Source: Candidatus Omnitrophota bacterium
GTDB lineage: Bacteria > Omnitrophota > Gorgyraeia > Gorgyraeales > Gorgyraeaceae
NCBI GenBank assembly: GCA_018902915.1
Contig: JAHIPS010000068.1
Coordinates: 1 to 39,921, forward strand
Direction of reading: 5' to 3'
DNA length: 39,921 nucleotides
Shown here: positions 36,969-39,921 of the stretch, piece by piece
Numbering within the stretch: the first letter of the stretch is position 1
How the letters are laid out: each line of letters starts with the position of its first letter
Translations under genes and position numbers: made by a program
The notes under the pieces: generated by a model
Database searches by the model: none
The model's input: the letters and a program-made list of their open reading frames with translations, nothing else
Told to the model about the DNA's origin: nothing

Positions 36969-37553
36969 TTATCTTTTCTGCAGGACTAATTCGCTCTTTT
37001 CAGGATCTACCTTAAAGACAAAATTATTCAGAAATGACATGCCGAGCAGGCCTGTTTCTTTGCCGTCGTCGAGCACGATCGCCCTCACGTTTGAGACCCT
37101 TGCGCGGCCAACCTTTAATTCTCTTATGTTAACGGCGCGGCCTGTTACTGTGCGGCCGTCAGCAAGCATGCACGAGACCTGTTCTCCGCTGGTAGTCTTT
37201 ATGCCGAGTTTCCTGGCTATGTCCGGGGCTATCTGGGTATCAGTACACCCGGTGTCCAGGATCAGTTTGGTCTTTACTCTGCGGTTCAGGATGGCGTCGA
37301 CATAATAGCTATTGCATTTTTTGTCAAGTGGCACGACCTCTTTTCCGCGCGCCATATTGACTGCTGTTTTCAAGCCCTTACCAGTGAATTTGGCTGTGCC
37401 CAGGGCTACTTTGCCTACAGTTTTTGCTGTTACAAAGGCCAGCTTACCCGTGGTTTCCATTGTCTTGCCAGCGATTCTGGTGGCAACGCACCCGCTCAGC
37501 GAAATAGCCGCAATCATCAGTATTATTATAGGCATACGTGTCCTGTTCGTCAT
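36969..37553 (-). CDS. Retropepsin-like aspartyl protease, probable lipoprotein
   Basis: SLSGCVAT lipobox-like; VKTKLILDTGCTDTQIAPDIARKLG; ETGLLGMSFLNNFVFKVDPEKSELVL. Confidence 0.85.
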   Translation of the reverse strand: MTNRTRMPIIILMIAAISLSGCVATRIAGKTMETTGKLAFVTAKTVGKVALGTAKFTGKGLKTAVNMARGKEVVPLDKKCNSYYVDAILNRRVKTKLILDTGCTDTQIAPDIARKLGIKTTSGEQVSCMLADGRTVTGRAVNIRELKVGRARVSNVRAIVLDDGKETGLLGMSFLNNFVFKVDPEKSELVLQKR

Positions 37554-37599
37554 AAAGACAAAGTATACCCTACAGGGCCTTTAAAGTCAAAGCGCGGGC

Positions 37600-37630
37600 A
37601 AAAAAAAGGCCCGGCGTTTATAGCCAGGCC
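37600..37630 (-). terminator. Rho-independent terminator of cspA
   Basis: Minus strand GGCCTGGC-TATAAAC-GCCGGGCC-TTTTTTT. Confidence 0.85.
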
Positions 37631-37649
37631 TTATTTTTTTCCGTTTTAG

Positions 37650-37850
37650 TTATATCTTTACCACGTTTATAGCTTGATCGCCTTTAGGGCCCTGTTGAAT
37701 TTCAAACTCAACCTTCTGACCTTCTTCTAAAGTCTTATAGCCATCACTCTGGATCGCGCTGTGATGTACGAATACATCCTTGCCATCTTCAGGTGTAATA
37801 AATCCATAACCTTTCTGATTACTGAACCATTTTACTGTTCCTACAGCCAT
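37650..37850 (-). CDS. cspA: Cold-shock-domain protein
   Basis: [63 protein letters not shown]. Confidence 0.98.
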   Translation of the reverse strand: MAVGTVKWFSNQKGYGFITPEDGKDVFVHHSAIQSDGYKTLEEGQKVEFEIQQGPKGDQAINVVKI

Positions 37851-37980
37851 TGTTAGATACCTCCTTTCTCTAAAATTGTAGTAAATAACAACGGCAATAA
37901 AAAAACCGCCAGGCGGATCCTACTCTGCCTTGCGGCCAAAGCTTTCACTGACCTAATTCTTATTTACTCTAACTGGGCAT

Positions 37981-38010
37981 ATTATACCCTATTTCTATAT
38001 TTCCTGTCAA
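37981..38010 (-). promoter_or_regulatory. Consensus sigma70 promoter of cspA
   Basis: Minus strand TTGACA-N18-TATAAT, about 130 nt upstream of the cspA ATG. Confidence 0.85.
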
Positions 38011-38018
38011 GCAAAATC

Positions 38019-38582
38019 TTACTTATCAACCTTCACCTCGTCGCCTTTTTTAAATGTCCTATCCTGCCAATCAGGCAAAATAAACGCGCTGGAGCTCCTA
38101 CTATTTACATCCGTGAACTCTGCCTTGCCAATAAATTCATTGTCGCGATAAACTGATATAATATCCCCTTCTTTAATATCATCGCTTGTGCCCAAATTTA
38201 CACTAATGGTCTTGTCCCTGCGTACCCTTGTGACCTGCCCTGTCTTTTGAACGATTATATCGTCCAGCTTGACAGCCTCTTTGGACATGGCAATAGTCAG
38301 CTTTAAATCCTCGTTCTCTCTCCTGACAATCTGGGTTTCCTGCCTCGCGTCCCTTAATTCTGACTCTAACCTAGCCTTGGCATGGGTTGCATCCAGCAGC
38401 CTGCTCTGCAAAAGAAATGTCTCCTCGAGCGCCGCAATCAACCTATCCTGCGTAAACACCCTCAGCCCCCTCTCCTGCTCCTTGAAAATATAAGAAAATA
38501 CCGTGGTAAAAGACAGGATGACTATAATGCTTGCCCATATTAATCTGGGCCTGACAACTAAAGACAATTTTTTCTTTGTCAT
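38019..38582 (-). CDS. Single-TM coiled-coil protein with C-terminal beta domain
   Basis: One TM segment, heptad-like ARLESELRDARQETQIVRRENEDLKL, then VRRDKTISVNLGTSDDIKEGDIISVYRDNEFIGKAEF. Confidence 0.7.
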   Translation of the reverse strand: MTKKKLSLVVRPRLIWASIIVILSFTTVFSYIFKEQERGLRVFTQDRLIAALEETFLLQSRLLDATHAKARLESELRDARQETQIVRRENEDLKLTIAMSKEAVKLDDIIVQKTGQVTRVRRDKTISVNLGTSDDIKEGDIISVYRDNEFIGKAEFTDVNSRSSSAFILPDWQDRTFKKGDEVKVDK

Positions 38583-38595
38583 CTCCTACCCTCCT

Positions 38596-39393
38596 TTATT
38601 TTCCAAATGGCAGCATATCTTTAATCGCTCCTGCTGCCTTTTCTGTCGCTTCCTTTACTCCCTTGGCCACGCCCTCTGTGGTCTCCAGCGCCTTGCCAGC
38701 AGCCTTCCCAGCCGCTTTTGAGGCAGCGCCGCCCAGCGTATCACCAAGCCCTTCACCCAGGGACACCACGTCAAAATTAGCCAGATCAGATACGCCCGTA
38801 GAGACAAGCGCGTTAAACAGCACCAGCCTGCCAAATGCCCGCGGGTCATCTATATTTTTATACCTGGCGTTTATGTTCACGTTATATTCCCTTATCTTTG
38901 GCGGTCCGCCCGCGGAATAATCTTTATATATGACCTTTCCTACCTTTAATTCCAGGACATCTATTTGCAGCGCCGGCGCCTTTTTCTTTTTTGAGATCCC
39001 CGCATCGTCTTCTTTTTTCTTCACGACCTTCAGTGAATCAAGGTTCAACTCGCCTTCTTTGTTCTTTACCACTACAAGCTCTTCAAGATCAAACCTCACT
39101 TCCTCAAAATGCGCCTTTTTCCTAAGGAGATCCCCCAGGTTATAATCCACATATATCTCGGGCGCGTTCGCCATCAGCATGTCTTCGAACCCGGCCGGGT
39201 TAAACATCTCTAGCCCCTTTATATCTACCAATGTCTTGAATACGCCGATGTTGACGCTTTTTATGTTGAGCTTGACCCCGGTAACAGCGCGAACCCCTGC
39301 GGAGATAGCGAGTGTTGCCGCGAGGTTCTTTGTAACGGCGGCAAACGCGAATAAAACCAATATTGCGGAAATTACTACAATCAGTTTCTTCAT
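38596..39393 (-). CDS. AsmA-like/DUF748-type envelope protein
   Basis: N-terminal TM; VRAVTGVKLNIKSVNIGVFKTLVDIKGLEMFNPAGF; Ala/Lys-rich amphipathic C-terminus. Confidence 0.7.
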   Translation of the reverse strand: MKKLIVVISAILVLFAFAAVTKNLAATLAISAGVRAVTGVKLNIKSVNIGVFKTLVDIKGLEMFNPAGFEDMLMANAPEIYVDYNLGDLLRKKAHFEEVRFDLEELVVVKNKEGELNLDSLKVVKKKEDDAGISKKKKAPALQIDVLELKVGKVIYKDYSAGGPPKIREYNVNINARYKNIDDPRAFGRLVLFNALVSTGVSDLANFDVVSLGEGLGDTLGGAASKAAGKAAGKALETTEGVAKGVKEATEKAAGAIKDMLPFGK

Positions 39394-39476
39394 ATCTTTC
39401 GTTATATTCTATAACTAAATACTTTATTGAGCAACACTTAATTTCACAGCCCTGCCATAGACCTTCTCTTCGCTTC

Positions 39477-39770
39477 TTAAGTTGACCGCAGCATTAACAG
39501 CCCTATTGCTATAGCCAGGATCGCGAACAAGCGCATGGCCTTTGGTGATTTGTTAGCCCAGTAGTCCAGCATGGCCTTTGCCTTTTCCGGACCGCGAATA
39601 ACCAGGGCAATACCTTTAATAAGCGATATTATGCCCATTGCAGTTATGACACCGGGTATCCTGCACTGCGAGGCAACCTTCAAAAATAAGATGCCTAATA
39701 AAATATTTACAATACCACCTACAAGAAGCCTTTTTCCCTGTTTCCAAAAAGCCACATAATCTTTCATCAA
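39477..39770 (-). CDS. Small hypothetical membrane protein
   Basis: Hydrophobic segments VGGIVNILLGILFLKVA, VITAMGIISLIKGIALVI, LFAILAIAIGLLML. Start set near MKDYVAFWK since the track start lies inside palindrome copy 3. Confidence 0.6.
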   Translation of the reverse strand: MMKDYVAFWKQGKRLLVGGIVNILLGILFLKVASQCRIPGVITAMGIISLIKGIALVIRGPEKAKAMLDYWANKSPKAMRLFAILAIAIGLLMLRST

Positions 39771-39793
39771 AAAAGGCCATCTCTTATGGTCCC

Positions 39794-39832
39794 TTAACTT
39801 GACAAATGAGCAATGCACGTTTGTCAAGTTAA
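39794..39832. repeat. Palindromic element (family P, copy 3)
   Basis: TTAACTTGACAAA-N13-TTTGTCAAGTTAA. Confidence 0.85.
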
Positions 39833-39903
39833 CGCCCTTCGGGCGGACTTTTTTTAGGATTATATACTAATGTTCCACCGCATGGGCACTCTAACTTCGG
39901 CAT
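39829..39903 (-). CDS. Tiny Cys-containing ORF, possibly a truncated zinc-ribbon protein
   Basis: RBS AAGGAGAG then MPKLECPCGGTLVYNPKKSPPEGR*, ending in the repeat; not in the ORF track. Confidence 0.4.
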   Translation of the reverse strand: MPKLECPCGGTLVYNPKKSPPEGR

Positions 39904-39921
39904 CTCTCCTTGTTTATATTC

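Noticed and set aside
39833-39853. Plus-strand terminator-like CGCCC-TTC-GGGCG followed by T-run
   Set aside because: No plus-strand gene ends here; more likely part of the adjoining palindromic repeat.
1-39921. CRISPR arrays, tRNA/rRNA genes, transposases, phage genes
   Set aside because: No direct-repeat/spacer periodicity, no recognisable RNA genes, and no transposase/integrase motifs seen in the translated ORFs.

Overview
This window is about 40 kb of bacterial chromosome in which every well-supported gene (about 37) lies on the minus strand. All plus-strand ORFs in the track look like antisense shadows. Gene content and the style of the exported proteins suggest an uncultured Gram-negative lineage of the Omnitrophota/PVC type; this is inference only. 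Reading in transcription order (high to low coordinate), the blocks are: (i) envelope genes (AsmA-like, coiled-coil, cspA, retropepsin-like protease, membrane spermidine-synthase-like, exported nitroreductase); (ii) YjbQ, a standalone archaeal-type GMP synthetase ATPase, and an exported NagB-like protein; (iii) an ArsR-headed operon of a secreted acidic protein, a lysine-2,3-aminomutase-like radical SAM enzyme, two ATP-grasp ligases and an S66 LD-carboxypeptidase; (iv) mscL, beta-PGM, a GH65 phosphorylase and a GT4; (v) an exported CheR-like/possible transglutaminase-like protein; (vi) a monoacylglycerol-lipase/glpK/glpA-type/FAD-oxidoreductase/DUF1667 operon; (vii) an ECF sigma/anti-sigma, Spy-like and TolC-MacA-MacB island with two matching candidate ECF promoters; (viii) a polysaccharide cluster. 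The strongest leads are the aminomutase/ATP-grasp/S66 operon under a canonical ArsR-type operator, the duplicated ECF promoter motif, and several palindromic repeats inserted into or fused with coding sequences, including one at the junction of a GT2-SxtJ gene fusion.
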